NCBI RefSeq assembly: GCF_902686445.1
Contig: NC_062232.1
Coordinates: forward strand, 69,643,440 to 69,707,439
Direction of reading: 5' to 3'
From: Sciurus carolinensis
Lineage: Eukaryota; Chordata; Mammalia; Rodentia; Sciuridae
DNA length: 64,000 nucleotides
The position numbers and the translations under genes are program-made. Below are positions 44,869 through 56,545 of the stretch, piece by piece (positions within the stretch are counted from its first letter, which is position 1; each line of letters starts with the position of its first letter). The notes under the pieces are model-generated. The model ran no database searches, was not told where the DNA came from, and saw only the letters and a program-made list of their open reading frames with translations.

Positions 44869-45977
44869 GAACACTTAGTTCAGTATCAATGGACTTCCAT
44901 ACTTAAATTTATTAGGTGCTTTTTTTGGGATAGGGGCTGCTTACTGTTTTGACCTTTTCTAATTTCCTTAAAAGAACATTTAATATTAACTCTCATCTTG
45001 TGTAGCAATATTTTTATTTGACAATGTTTTGATTGCTTTCTCTTTGGACTTATATTTAAGATAATATTTTATTTTTATGTTTTTCCTTCCAATTCTGAAC
45101 ATATTCATGTTTCTCCAAGATTGATCTGCCTATTTAAAATCGGCTAAATTCCTTCTCTTATCTGACACTGATAGGACAGTTCTTTCTTGGTTAATGATAA
45201 AATGTATTTAAAGTGGATAATCATATAAAATATATATAAGCATGTGTGTACTCAAGGAATGTAATAAACTTTTTTGCATGAAAATATTTTAAAATGCATC
45301 CATTTATGCAATTGTTAGCATAGCATCTATGTAACAACTCTTTTGTGTATGTTGACATGTTGATCTTCACAATTCTGGGAACATTAAAGAAGTGTTGGAA
45401 AGCAGAAAATTTCTGACCAGTAACCACTGGCCATGACCAATCATTGAATTTTCCTTAGTGTGCTGTATAGATTTTATTATTTCTAAGTATATGATAGTAT
45501 GAAAATATTTAGCTGCACTGCATTTAATTTCTACCTACTAGTTCTTATATAAAAGAACTGTATTTCCAAAGCTCTAAATTTCCTGTTTGGATTTTTAATG
45601 CAAAAAGGCATATAAAGCAATTAAAGTGCAAGCTTTCCAGATTTTTGTGATTATTTTTTCCTGTCCTTTCCAAATTTCTCACAAACTACTCATTTGACTT
45701 GAATTGTTTAAAGCAATCTTCCAATGTGGATTCTTCTCAAACAAGTCAATTTAATTTTAAGGGAAGCAAGCCACCATGTTTCTTTTTACATTCATATTTC
45801 ATAGGTTTATATAATATTTAATTATAAGCTTGCAGTAATAAGTAAAACTGCAGTCTACTGCAGTTTAGTGAGGAATACCAACATTTGTAAGTATACTCTA
45901 AGTGGTAAGTGCTGAAAGATCCTTGCAAACAACTGTGTAACCAGTTAGAATTGAACCCTGGAGATCCTTTTAAAGAA
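44869..45977. other. No recognisable feature
   Basis: AT-rich sequence with no gene or repeat recognised. Confidence 0.5.
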
Positions 45978-46246
45978 GGAATTGAGCCTGGTGTGGTGGT
46001 ACCTGCCTGTATTTCCAGGGACTCAGGAGACTGAGGCAAAAGGATGGCAAGTTCAAAGCCTTCAAAAGCAGTTTCAGAAACTTAGCAAGACCCTAAAAAT
46101 CTTTGTGAGACCCTGTCTCAAAATAAAAAAAAATAAAAAGGGCTGGCGATGTTACTCAGTAGTTAAGCACCCCTGGGTTCAATCCCCAATACAAAAATAA
46201 AAACAAGAGAGAGAGAGATGAAAAAAAGCTGGGGTGGGGAATTGAG
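45978..46246 (+). mobile_element. B1-dID composite SINE with 9-bp flanking repeat
   Basis: Body from about 45987: CCTGGTGTGGTGGTACCTGC, CTGAGGCAAAAGGATGGC, GAGACCCTGTCTCAAAATAA, then the ID-like part (GTTACTCAGTAGTTAAGCAC; GGGTTCAATCCCC) and a (GA)n-containing tail. GGAATTGAG flanks at 45978-45986 and 46238-46246. Confidence 0.88.
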
Positions 46247-46409
46247 AGTGCTCATTAATCTGGTAAATAGAAAAAGGAAATAGGAGTTTTACTAACATGT
46301 GTTTCCTGGTCATCCTTTCATGAAAATTATTGTGCATTACAATCTAATTGCATGTATAATGTTTTTTGATATTTCACTGTATGAAGCAAATTATCTAAAT
46401 AAACATATT

Positions 46410-46750
46410 TTCGTTTATTTCAAAACACTGTTTTCTGACATTATCACATCCAACAACCTTTCTTCTACTCTTGACTGCTCTCCTTATTCCCCTTCTCAGA
46501 ACCCTTCCTAGTTCCTAAAAGTCCCTCTTAATTTCTTTACTTTCCCCATCCCTGTTTTCCTTCCCCATTATTCCAGTCTGTTCTTATTAAGTAGACTTAC
46601 TGGTTTACTCAAATGAGTGAGAATATGTGATATTTGTCTTTCAGTGTATGACTTTTTTGACTCAAAATAATGTTCTCCAGTAGCATCCATGTTGCTGCAA
46701 ATGACAGTATTTTATGTATGCATGTATGGAAATATCAGTGAATCCTATCA
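46410..46750 (-). mobile_element. L1M 3' region, antisense
   Basis: Plus strand resembles the reverse complement of L1 ORF2 end and 3'UTR: GAGAATATGTGATATTTGTC, GACTCAAAATAATGTTCTCC and a CATCCATGTTGCTGCAAATG block. No frame remains. Confidence 0.6.
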
Positions 46751-46888
46751 GTCTGTACAATTGATATGTGTTAATAATTATAATAAAAGCACTATTATCT
46801 ATAGTATTCATGAACATTAAAAGTATGATGTAAAAAGTATGATTAACATTGTTATAATAGATATTTTAAACAAACTTAATTTCCAAAG

Positions 46889-46889
46889 T

Positions 46890-46920
<31 letters not shown>
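46889..46920. repeat. (CT)n-(AT)n microsatellite
   Basis: About nine CT repeats followed by about seven AT repeats at the left edge of the MLT1 fragment. Confidence 0.9.
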
Positions 46921-47369
46921 AATACAAGAGACTACATGACATAAATACCAGTAATTCATTTTCTCACAGTTCTGGAAACTTGAATTCCAAGATCAGGGTG
47001 TTCTGGGACTGTGTTCCTCTCAGGTCTCTCTCTTGACCTGCATGCTCTTGGTGCCTGTTCTTGTATTCTGATTTCTCTTTTTATTTTATTTTATTATTTA
47101 TTTATTTATTTATTTATTTTTTTGAGGTACTGGGGATCGAACTCAGGGCCTTGTACTTGCAAGGCAAGCACTCTACCAGCTGAGCTATCTCCCCAGCCCC
47201 TGATTTCTCTTTTTATAAGGACACAGATTGAATTAATTTCCACCCTTATAACCACATTGTGAATTAATTATCTTTTGAGAGGCCCTATCTCTAATTAGAG
47301 TAACATTCTGAGGTACTAGGGTTAGGACATCAACATATGAAATTTAAGAAGACAATTCAGCCAATCACA
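46921..47369 (-). mobile_element. MLT1 (MaLR) LTR fragment, antisense, split by a SINE
   Basis: Reverse complement shows MLT1 blocks: plus-strand CATTTTCTCACAGTTCTGG, CCAAGATCAGGGTGTTCTGG, TTATAAGGACACAGATTG, CCTATCTCTAATTAGAG, ACATTCTGAGGTACTAGGG and a terminus GACAATTCAGCCAATCACA. The left (3') end is missing. It is interrupted by the SINE at 47085-47200. Confidence 0.75.
47068..47216 (-). mobile_element. Young ID/STRID-type SINE inside MLT1, with target-site duplication
   Basis: Body 47085-47200, minus strand: GGGGCTGGGGAGATAGCTC start on the complement, intact A and B boxes, then a (AAAT)n tail. Flanks CTGATTTCTCTTTTTAT at 47068-47084 and 47200-47216 (one base shared with the SINE edge) are identical. 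Confidence 0.93.
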
Positions 47370-48334
47370 GCATTTAATAGAAAAATAAGCTATAATAAGT
47401 GCAACTCCTTTTCCCTTATAAAATTGTATTATAGTGATTTCAAATTTTCTTGAGACTTAAAAACAGATTATCATGGAAAGGATCTGTTTAAACATTTTAA
47501 ATTGTTCTGTTAGACTGGGATTTGCTTTAATAATATAAATGTATACTTTAATTTATTGATCCTATCTCTGAAAGCTTCTTCTGTCATTTTTCAGTACATT
47601 GTCTTATGTTCCTGAAGGACAAAATATATGTAAAAATCTTTCTAAGAGGTAACATACCTGGATTCTGATTCTCACCTATGACTGTTTACCATTTCTCCTT
47701 TAGATAACAGAAGTACAAAAACACAATGGCAGAATTTTTAGGTTGTGTTTATGCAGAACAAAAATAATGATATTTTGACAATAGCATTGCAAAATATAGC
47801 TATGTTGCTCTATTTGTTATAGAAACCCACTTAACAAGGGTCCACAGCAAAAAATCATTTTTCATTTAAGCATTTCAAAAATGCAAAGAAAAGGAAAAAG
47901 TATACTATTGAATACATTATATTAAACATTTTCTTTTTCATCTGCTCTTCTCTGTCATCCTTCAAGGCCATTATGTAGCAACAAGATTAGGAAAACCAAT
48001 TTTTATTTTTCACATAAACAAGTTTAAAAGAGCCATAATGATTTCTACCCTCATATACTTTTCTTTTCACATCTTATGCTGACCTCCCACCTGAAGATGA
48101 ATCAATACTGCTTTACAAAAGCTTATGAGACTACATGAAATACTAAGTCAATATTCTATTTTCATCATGTTGGCAATTTAGTGTAATGCATTATTGTATC
48201 ACATCAAATAATCCTGAAAAGTCAGGTGTTCAGACCTATTATGTAGAAACTTTAACACAACTAAATATAAATGTACAATCTAATCCCAGCAGCAGACAAA
48301 ACAGTAATGCCAGGAGCATCACTTATATAAGGCT
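47370..48334. other. No recognisable feature
   Basis: AT-rich sequence. No gene or repeat recognised. Confidence 0.5.
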
Positions 48335-48500
48335 CATTAAATTATAGGCACTCATTTAATTGATTTATATATATTGACTCATGTGATCCTCACAATCCTA
48401 TGACAAAGTACTAGTACTATACACATTTTATAGGTGAGAAAATCAGTTCTCAAGATCCCGCAGCTTATAACTTACACCCTAAAGTAAAACCCTAGTTGAT
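48335..48500 (-). mobile_element. MIR-like SINE, antisense
   Basis: Plus strand reads as the reverse complement of MIR: GACTCATGTGATCCTCACAA, GTACTAGTACTATACACATTTTATAGG-type core, GTGAGAAAATCAGTTCTC and CAGCTTATAACTTACA. Diverged. Confidence 0.6.
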
Positions 48501-48689
48501 TTGATGTAGGAATTAACACTCTAAAACATTACACTGATATGATACATTGATATGAAGGAAGCAGTCTCTAGAATCAGACTGAATAAAAGGTCAAAGTCTA
48601 ATTCTCTCACTGCCTTACATGCATTTTCTATCTTTTGTTATGTTCCTTTAGTTTTTCTCATTTACAACCTAAGACAAGACTAGCATATC

Positions 48690-48832
48690 GAGGAGGAGGA
48701 GGAGGAGGGGGAGGGGGAGGGGGAGGGGGAGGGGGAGCGGGAGGGGAGGAGGAGGAGGAGGAGGAGGAGGAGGAGGAGGAGGAGGAGGAGGAGGAGGAGG
48801 AGGAGGAGGAGGAGGAGGAGGAGGAGGAGGAG
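48690..48832. repeat. (GGA)n / (GGGGGA)n microsatellite
   Basis: About 140 bp of pure purine on the plus strand: a GGA start, several GGGGGA units, one GGGGGAGCGG interruption and then about 30 GGA units. Open frames of poly-Gly/poly-Glu (plus) and poly-Pro/poly-Leu (minus) are repeat artefacts. Confidence 0.98.
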
Positions 48833-49156
48833 AGAAAGCGCTCTCAAAGTGCAACGCAAGACTTTTAAAAACCACACAGAGCATGGATTTTGACTTGGTG
48901 AACCTGACTTTCATATATCACCTCTGGAACTTAAATTTGTCAAAGATCACAGAAGTATGGAAAATTCTTTAGACCAGGTATGAATCTCTGTCCTCTTGTC
49001 AAATCTCCTGAATTCTCCAGTTTAGTTCAACTACAAATCCCTCATCGACGCTGGAACTAATCACATCTTTCAACAGTTCTGTTTGACTGATTGAACTGTT
49101 CTGAGTTAAAATTTCAATATCATTTTGAACCCATAACCTTAGACATAAGATTTGCA
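48833..49156. other. No recognisable feature
   Basis: Unique-looking sequence between the microsatellite and a SINE. Confidence 0.5.
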
Positions 49157-49321
49157 TTAAGAGCAAGATCAAAGCCTAGGGTCATAGCGCGGTGGTGGGG
49201 CAGGCACTTTCCTAGCATGCGTGAGGCACTTTCGGTCCTCAGCATCACATATAAATAAATAAATAAAATAAAGGTATTGTGTTCATCTATAACTAACAAA
49301 AATGTTAAGAGTAAGATCAAA
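49157..49321 (+). mobile_element. ID/STRID-type SINE with 17-bp target-site duplication
   Basis: Body 49174-49304: GCACTTTCCTAGCATGCG, GTGAGGCACTTTCGGTCCTC and a (AAAT)n tail ending AAGGTATTGTGTTCATC. The A box region is degenerate. Flanks TTAAGAGCAAGATCAAA (49157-49173) and TTAAGAGTAAGATCAAA (49305-49321) differ at one base. Confidence 0.88.
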
Positions 49322-49889
49322 TACTATACATTTGAAAATGAAAAAGATAGCAATTTCATATTGTTAAATGCAGTAATATTTCTATATTTGTATAAAGTCT
49401 GTCCTTTGAATAATCACTGAATATATGGAATACTGATATGCACATAATTTAAATACTACTTTCATAAGATTCAAAACAAGTAAAGTTTTAAATACTATAT
49501 AGTTTCCAGGATTTTTCACTTTCATTCATCTAATGAAGAAGCTGCATGCAGGAACTTGTGATAAAATACTCCCCAGAATGTAATATCTAAAAATATGGAT
49601 ATATATTTTTTATTTCATTGTATTTATTCTTTAACTTCAGGTAACAAAAGAAAAACATGGAGGCCTAACTAGTCACAAATTATTCACTATTATATTAATT
49701 AAATTAGGAATGATTTAAATGTTTGAAGTGATGTATTTCAGGTTTCACTATTTTTGTGTCTTACATTCTTTATATTCCACAATATAGCTTGTTCAAATGG
49801 ACATTTATTTGAGATATTACCAGGGTGGCTGACTCTTGTGAAAACTGGTCATGACTATTTCTTCCATTTCTTCAACTTGCGTTTAAAAA
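49322..49889. other. No recognisable feature
   Basis: AT-rich sequence. No gene or repeat recognised. Confidence 0.5.
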
Positions 49890-50000
49890 TATGGAGAGAA
49901 AGAAAGAGAAGAAGGAGGTGGAGGAGGAGGAATGGGGGGAGGAGGAGAGGAAGGAAAGAAAGCAAGAAAGATGGAAAGAATGTAAAGAACAAAGGAAGGA
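49890..50000. repeat. Purine-rich (GAAA/GGA)n low-complexity tract
   Basis: Plus strand almost pure A/G over about 100 bp. The Lys/Arg/Glu-rich open frame through it (49754-50029) owes its C-terminal half to this tract. Confidence 0.9.
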
Positions 50001-53000
50001 CAGAAGGTAGGAAAAGAACTAATGCCTAGAATTTATTTTTACCACTACACATATTCTTTGAGTAAAGTCCTCTCTTAATGGATCACCAGATTTTATTCAT
50101 AGTATCTCCTTGAATTTCATGTTTTTCTTTGTTCTTCATGCTGGTATTTTCATTTTTTGGTCAAGCACCATTAGCTAATAGCATCCCATTTTAATAGCAT
50201 GGAACCAACTTCATTCATAAATATCATAAAAATACATATTTCTTCTGAGATAAATGTTATTTTGTTTTTAGATTTGTTTAAGTTGTGTTTAAAAAGCTTC
50301 TTTACAGACCTAAACTTTTACAATCATGATAATCTCAAATGTGTGATGCCTGACATCTGGGCTGCTGATTTGGAATCTATTCACATATCCTGCATAGGAA
50401 AGAAATTGAAATTTGAATGATATAATTTAGTTTATATTTGAATCTTTTCTTGTCCTCAAAGAATTCATTTAATCATATGTCATCTGGTAAACATTGCATT
50501 TTATTACATATGCAAATGCATATGTACACACAAAGGATTTGAGATATTCAATATGTATTCAAGGACAAAATGTCTTTATGATCCTCTACATGAGGAATCT
50601 GTATACATAGAATGCAGCCCATATAAACCAAATTCCCAAGTTCCCTTTCTCTAAAACAAAATATTTTGTGTGTGTTCAAATAAAGCTAAAAATGTAATCT
50701 CTAAACAAGCATTCAGTTGAATCAATAGCTGGAAATTGAACAGAACAACATCTCATGCTGCTTTATAGAATTCTCAAAGGTTCACATCACAGTAACCCTT
50801 TTTTTAAAACTTTGCACTGGTGTTTATTGTCTTGTTTTATTTTTCAAAAAGGAAAAAGAGAAGCACTGTAAATAAAATAGCAATAATATTTTAATTATCA
50901 TTATTATTGTTATTTACATCAAGGTAGATTTTCTTAAATAAAAAAAGCAAAGACATGCTTATATAGGGCCCCTATTCTACTTTTCCTAGTGCTGCCAATC
51001 TGATAAGGTTATACAAAGAATGAGAGGATTACATGTGACATTACCCCTTTTGATTTTGATTTCTGTGAAATTAAGACTTATTTTAATAGTGTTCTTAGGT
51101 ATTATATTCTTATGTTAAAGGATTAACTCAACATTAAAACAAGCTAATATATTTTAAATATTTAGTGAAAATAAATATAAATATTTATACTTATTTAGTA
51201 TCAAAATTTGCATTGTTAAAAAATTCTCAGGTACTAATTACATTTTCATCCTTCATTTATTTGTTTCTCATGTATTGAAAGCTAGCTATATTTTTCTGTT
51301 AGATTTTATCACAATAATCTGAAGAAAAAATTCTCATTACAAGAACCCTAATTCTTCTATCATTGTTCTATTTCCAGTTCATGTATTTAAGAAAATTTGT
51401 ATAGATTTTCTTATATAAATACAGAGTTCAATTGTAGGTTTTAAATTAAGCAATTATTGTCTAAATATTGTTAAATTTTGTTGAAGATTCCAAGTAAAGT
51501 ACAAATATTTTATGAGGTGGACTTCTGTGAAAACCTGCAACAGAAACCAAAGCAATTTACACTGGGGCTTTTTAAACCTTCCTTTAATATAGTCAGAAAT
51601 GAAGTATTATTTGTAAATATCCAAAATTAACAGGAGTAAAAGTTAAAAGAGCTTGAACCTATGACCAACCTTTCATGCATTTAATATTGATATTTCTAAA
51701 TATAGTGTCAGTATCTTGAAATGAATGCACTCATTTCCCTCAGAATCATACAAATTTCCTTCATCATTTAATCATATATTATTATAAATTCTTAACCACA
51801 AGGATATTGTAGCCCCCTCCTGTGAAATGGATAAACTTTATTAGCATGCACTACCACCAATAAGTGAGAACAAATGAGAAAAAATGAAATAACACTAAAA
51901 TAGCAGATTATGTAGATTTCTATCAGATACAAACCTGAGGCTACATACATTATACACATAACCTGTTGGGAAGAATTCCCAGAGAAAATTATTCAATTTA
52001 GTTCCATATAACGAGAATCAAAGAAATCATTTTCAATATAAAAGATAATAATGCATAATTCTTTATATTTGCTTAGCCTGACTATCAATATTCCTAACTT
52101 TACATACTTTATTTTTAATCACTGCACAGAATGTTAGATACACAAACACATTAATGTCTTGGCATCTTTTTTATCTCAAATGTCTCCTGGGTAATTTTAC
52201 TTTTTATGGAAGCTGTATATGAATAAGTCAAAAAAACATATCAAACTTGAAACTGCTTGTGCAGTTTAATAAGAAATTTGCTTGCTTCACACTATAATTG
52301 GAAAGCAAGCAGAAAGGGTAAACATAGTAAATAATAAAATAGGAATCAATACACAGTAAAGACACTATCTGGTGGAACTAAATTCTTGATATCCTTCTAG
52401 CCAGGCTCACCTCAAGAAAAGATGTGAAGGGGACCACTATTTTGATCTAAATGTTTCCAAGGCTTATTTTCAGTAATATCTTTCCCCAAATTTATATCAG
52501 GACTCTCACTCTGAATACCATATCAAACTCAGCTTCTACTAAAATATCTATTAATCATTTGGCCTAAGCAATTCCTACTTTAATTTTCATTTTAAATTTT
52601 GGAAGACAGAGTCTTACCTTCAGTTATTGAAAGTTTCAGTGTCAGTGAGCAATGAACAAATAGAATTATAACAATACCAATATCTTAATAAAAATAGTAT
52701 TACCCTAGTTCATTAGACTGTATGTAAACTGTTACTTTACCTTGTTTATCTAAATCTTAAAATCCATTTTTCATTTAAGAAGCAATTTGTGATTTTCTTT
52801 ACACAAATTTGTTCTTTCACTTGATTAGACATTAATCTCCCTATGTGTCATGGCTATGACCAATATGTTGACCATTTCATCCCCATTGATAGTGGAATGC
52901 CTAACACTCAAAATACAATTGTTGAACAAATATGTAGTCAAGGTGATTAGTAGACCTTGAAATTTTTTAAGAACTGATTAGAATTGCATCCATTCGTCAA

Positions 53001-53127
53001 TTGATTAATGAAAATTTACTATTGTGAAGATAGTTTTGTTCAGAATATTCTACAAAAATTCCAACTTTTCCATCTTATACTATGGAGAAAATAGTAATCC
53101 TATATTCTTTGCAATTCAATGTAGCTC
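50001..53127. other. Repeat-poor AT-rich stretch, nothing recognisable
   Basis: About 3.1 kb with no transposon, gene or RNA that I recognise. All open frames are short and domain-free. Confidence 0.5.
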
Positions 53128-53170
53128 ATCAATCCTGACTCAGTCTCTGAGCCGCTGGGATTACAGGCAG
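53128..53170 (-). mobile_element. B1 fragment, antisense
   Basis: CTCAGTCTCTGAGCCGCTGGGATTACAGGC-like sequence (split here as CTCAGTCTCTGAGCC and GCTGGGATTACAGGC), the reverse complement of the B1 head. About 40 bp only. Confidence 0.55.
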
Positions 53171-55446
53171 TATATCTGATGAAATTTTAACTGCAATTAT
53201 TATATTTGTTTCAAAAAACTCTTCTCCCTGTATTGGTACTAGATATACATGAGGACACAATGAACTTTAACTTACTGAGGATTGATGGGTTTTGTTAATT
53301 TTCTTGAAAAATATGTATTTTTAAAATTACATCATTAGAAATCATGACTTTTATACTTTCAACCAATTTACTGAAGTTGATGTGAGGAATTATGTTTTTC
53401 ATGTTATCAGCTTGAAGAATAAAACAAATTTGAATGATATTTGGATATTAAAAAATGAGACTGTCATATTTTAAAAACATTTAATTAACTTTTTTTAATA
53501 ATGTGGTACTGCATAAAAAATGATTCTATTATGCCTGAATTCTATTAGTTTTTATATAATTTAAAACAAAACAGGTGTCTATTAACATAACTTTGAAATG
53601 AATATTAACATCTAAAAGTTGTGCTATTTTACTTTGTTTTATAAATACTATTACTATTATTATTGCTATTTTAAAAGACACATAAGTAGAAAAGATTAAA
53701 AGATAAAAATAAGATTGTACTCCTTATCATTCCATATAACTACTTTTGGGCAAAAGGCTACTTATTGATGGAATCTATCATATTAATTAAACATGTTTAA
53801 AATTAGGGAATACTCATATAAGACATTTTCTCAAAGCATATTTTTCAAATGAAAGACATTACTGACATGTAAAAATAATAATACTATGGTCATCTTTGAG
53901 ATTAGAAAGGTAATGTCCTTAATAATGCAATATCCAATTTGGGTAAGACGTGAGAAAATAAGTACACTTAAATACTGTTGGTGGTAGTGTATATAATATA
54001 TATGTGTATGGGCCATATATATATATATATATGGGCCATTTCATAGCAATAATAATTACTAATGCACATACCCTGAGTCCTAATAATTTCACTAGAGTCA
54101 TTTATATTTTTACATAAGATCATCAAGAAAATAAATATACATTGTGTGTATGTGTGTTTGTTTTTGTGTGTATACTTGCTTATGCACAGAAAATATCTGT
54201 ATATCTAAACAAATTAGAGAAATGGGATGTGAAAAAGATTTTCTTATCTTTCTGTATAATTAAACATATGATTTAAAGCAATCAACCTATATTACTTCTG
54301 CAATACAATTTTGTAAAACAAACTAAAAGGTAACTTTCAACAAATATTTTTAAAACAGAAATTTAAGGTGGAACAATGAAGCATTTTAAATGCATTGGAT
54401 AATTACAAAACTAATAGAAAAAAATCAATGTAAATAGCATGACATCTTTCTCCTTAAGAATATTAATTTCTTACTTATTTGCATGAATGTTAATAAAACT
54501 GCAAATGCACTTTCAACAATGAAATATTTATAATGAATTTGTATATTTAAAAGTATGATTAAATCATTTTCATTTGCAAAGTCTATAATGAAGTAACTCC
54601 CTGACTTTTCTATGTTAATTTAATGTTAACAGAGGAGATGTCCATTGTAAAAACTGTGAATTTCTTATTATTTTCATGGTGGCCACTGAAATACCACTTT
54701 TCCACATCCCTTGTTCATATTTTGTAAATCATATTCTTATTTTTTCTGATTTGTGGCTCTCTTCCTTCATAAATCTTTAAGCAATTGGTGTACATCATTT
54801 TACCTAATAAATTAATTTTTCATGAAAAGTATCAAGCAATATTTGCTGTGCCTATGTCAACAATAAATTCCCATATTCTGAAATTCTCAGATCACATATC
54901 TTGTCACCATAAATAAATTAAAATGGCAGAAATGATAAAACAGGTAAAATATTGCTTGTTATTCATGAGAGGGACATTGTCTTCTTCATTAAGTGATCAG
55001 GCCAATACTTGAATTCATCAAGTCTATATTCTAAAATTTATATATTTGGTTGAGGGGACAGAGGTCATTATTAAAGTAGCCCATAGATTTTATAGAAACA
55101 GAATTTGTGCATGTACTGTACATCCATAATCTGAAGGAATATTATCATAATGAAAAATAAAACGAAATTACTTAAAAATCCAAAGGTTACAGCAAAGGAC
55201 AGATTTGCATTGCTTTTACTACAAATTCTGCATATTCATAAGTTATCTCAGACTGAGAATGTAAATGTTTTGGTTGTCACAGTGTTAAAACCCATCCCTT
55301 ATTCTATAGTTAAGAAAAGAGCAGTCATAGGGGAATCACCTCTTACATAACTCAAAACAAAATAGTGAGATTTTTTTAAAAGCCAGTTAAAAGAAGGAAA
55401 TGTTATAAATCTTTCTGTCAACACATATTAAAATGTATGTATGTAT
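53171..55446. other. No recognisable feature
   Basis: AT-rich sequence with a short (AT)n run at 54014-54032 and TG-rich patches near 54142-54172. No gene or repeat recognised. Confidence 0.5.
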
Positions 55447-55640
55447 GCCCGTAATCCCAGTGACTCAGGAGGCTGAGGCAGGAGGATTGTGAGTTCAAAG
55501 CCAGTCTCAGCAACTTAGTGAAGCCATAAGTAACTCAGTGAGACTCTGTAAATAAAAAAAATATTTTAAAAAAGACTGGGGATGTGGGTCAGTGGTTAAG
55601 TACCTCTGGGTTCAATTCCTGGTACAAAAAAGAAAATATG
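55447..55640 (+). mobile_element. B1-dID composite SINE, 5'-truncated
   Basis: Starts within the B1 head (CCCGTAATCCCAGTGACTC), then GGAGGCTGAGGCAGGAGG, GTGAGACTCTGTAAATAAAA and an ID-like tail (GGTCAGTGGTTAAGTACC; GGGTTCAATTCC). Confidence 0.88.
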
Positions 55641-55655
55641 TATTTCTTTTCTTTT

Positions 55656-55658
<3 letters not shown>

Positions 55659-55696
<38 letters not shown>

Positions 55697-55697
55697 C
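55659..55697. repeat. Long poly(T) homopolymer
   Basis: About 38 T after TTTCTTTTCTTTTAGG. It reads as the poly(A) tail of a minus-strand retro-insertion whose body would lie to the right. Confidence 0.9.
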
Positions 55698-56215
55698 ATA
55701 AAGAGGTAGATAGGAGATCTGACCAGATCCAGGGGTCTTCTGGAAGCTGTGAGTTGGTCACAAAAGAAGCATGGTGGGGTACAGCTTGGGGTTGCATTCT
55801 CCAAGTCAGTCCATCCCTTTGATTCAGGTCTGTACCATTTTGGCACCTATACCAAATGCAAAACCCTGCCATCCTTCTCTACATCAGTAGATTCTTCCCT
55901 TTCTCCTTTCTCTTCTTATCTTCCTTTTTAAATGTTTTATTAGGATGGCAAGAATTGTCTTTTTATAATCATCTCCTTTTGCTGGAAAACTGCTGATGAA
56001 GACCAAGCTGTTAGCAACCAAATCCCAAATATTTAATAGCCATGAGAAAACCCATATACACATACATAAATATACACACATGCCACCAACACACTCACAC
56101 CCACAGACACATATACAAAAGTTGAGGTGGGTAGAGAAATGGTTTCTAAGCAGAGACAGTACTGAGATATCAAGGGAAAATTGAAAACAATGACATGACA
56201 CCTAGATATCAAATT
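55698..56215 (-). pseudogene. Possible antisense processed retrocopy, unidentified
   Basis: GC content rises just after the poly(T), and the complement reads like transcript sequence ending at a poly(A) tail. Two minus-strand open stretches exist (55589-55846, with MPKWYRPESKGWTDLENA at its start, and 55884-56201, with PAKGDDYKKTILAI near its end), but I recognise no protein. The 5' limit is unknown, and a CA-rich patch lies at about 56054-56115. No target-site duplication or AATAAA before the tail was found, so this remains a guess. Confidence 0.25.
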
Positions 56216-56489
56216 TCCAAGGTGGCAAAATCTCTCCAGAGAATTCTTACCTTCCTATCCCCTTTTTATTCTACATTATAAAGGTGAAGTGCCTTTCTTT
56301 CAACCCATTCCAGTGCAAATCACAATTAAACACCCTTTCCCTGCCGTGAGACCTGAAGTTTTATCAGAAACAAACATAGAGGCTTTGAACTAAACACTGC
56401 AGATGAAAGGAAGTCTGTTTTCTCACAAGTCACTGACAAGCACCACTAGAAAAGTATAAAATCATGTACACAGTACTAATATGACTAAG
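56216..56489. other. No recognisable feature
   Basis: Unique-looking spacer. Confidence 0.5.
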
Positions 56490-56545
56490 ATCATCTCTAC
56501 ATCTATTAGTGATCAGCATCATCTCTACATCTATTAGTGATCAGC
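56490..56545. repeat. Exact 28-bp tandem duplication
   Basis: Two identical adjacent 28-bp units (56490-56517 and 56518-56545), each starting ATCATCTCTACATC and ending GTGATCAGC. No divergence, so recent. Confidence 0.95.

Noticed and set aside
48635..48914. Poly-Gly/poly-Glu and poly-Pro/poly-Leu open frames
   Set aside because: Translations of the GGA microsatellite; no coding evidence.
54008..54040. Apparent palindrome GGGCC-(AT)n-GGGCC
   Set aside because: The arms are direct repeats of GGGCC around an AT run; the self-complementary core is only GGCC plus alternating AT, so it is a simple-repeat effect.
55589..55846. 85-codon minus-strand frame ending in poly-Lys
   Set aside because: The Lys run is the poly(T) homopolymer read in reverse; the frame is kept only as weak support for a possible retrocopy.
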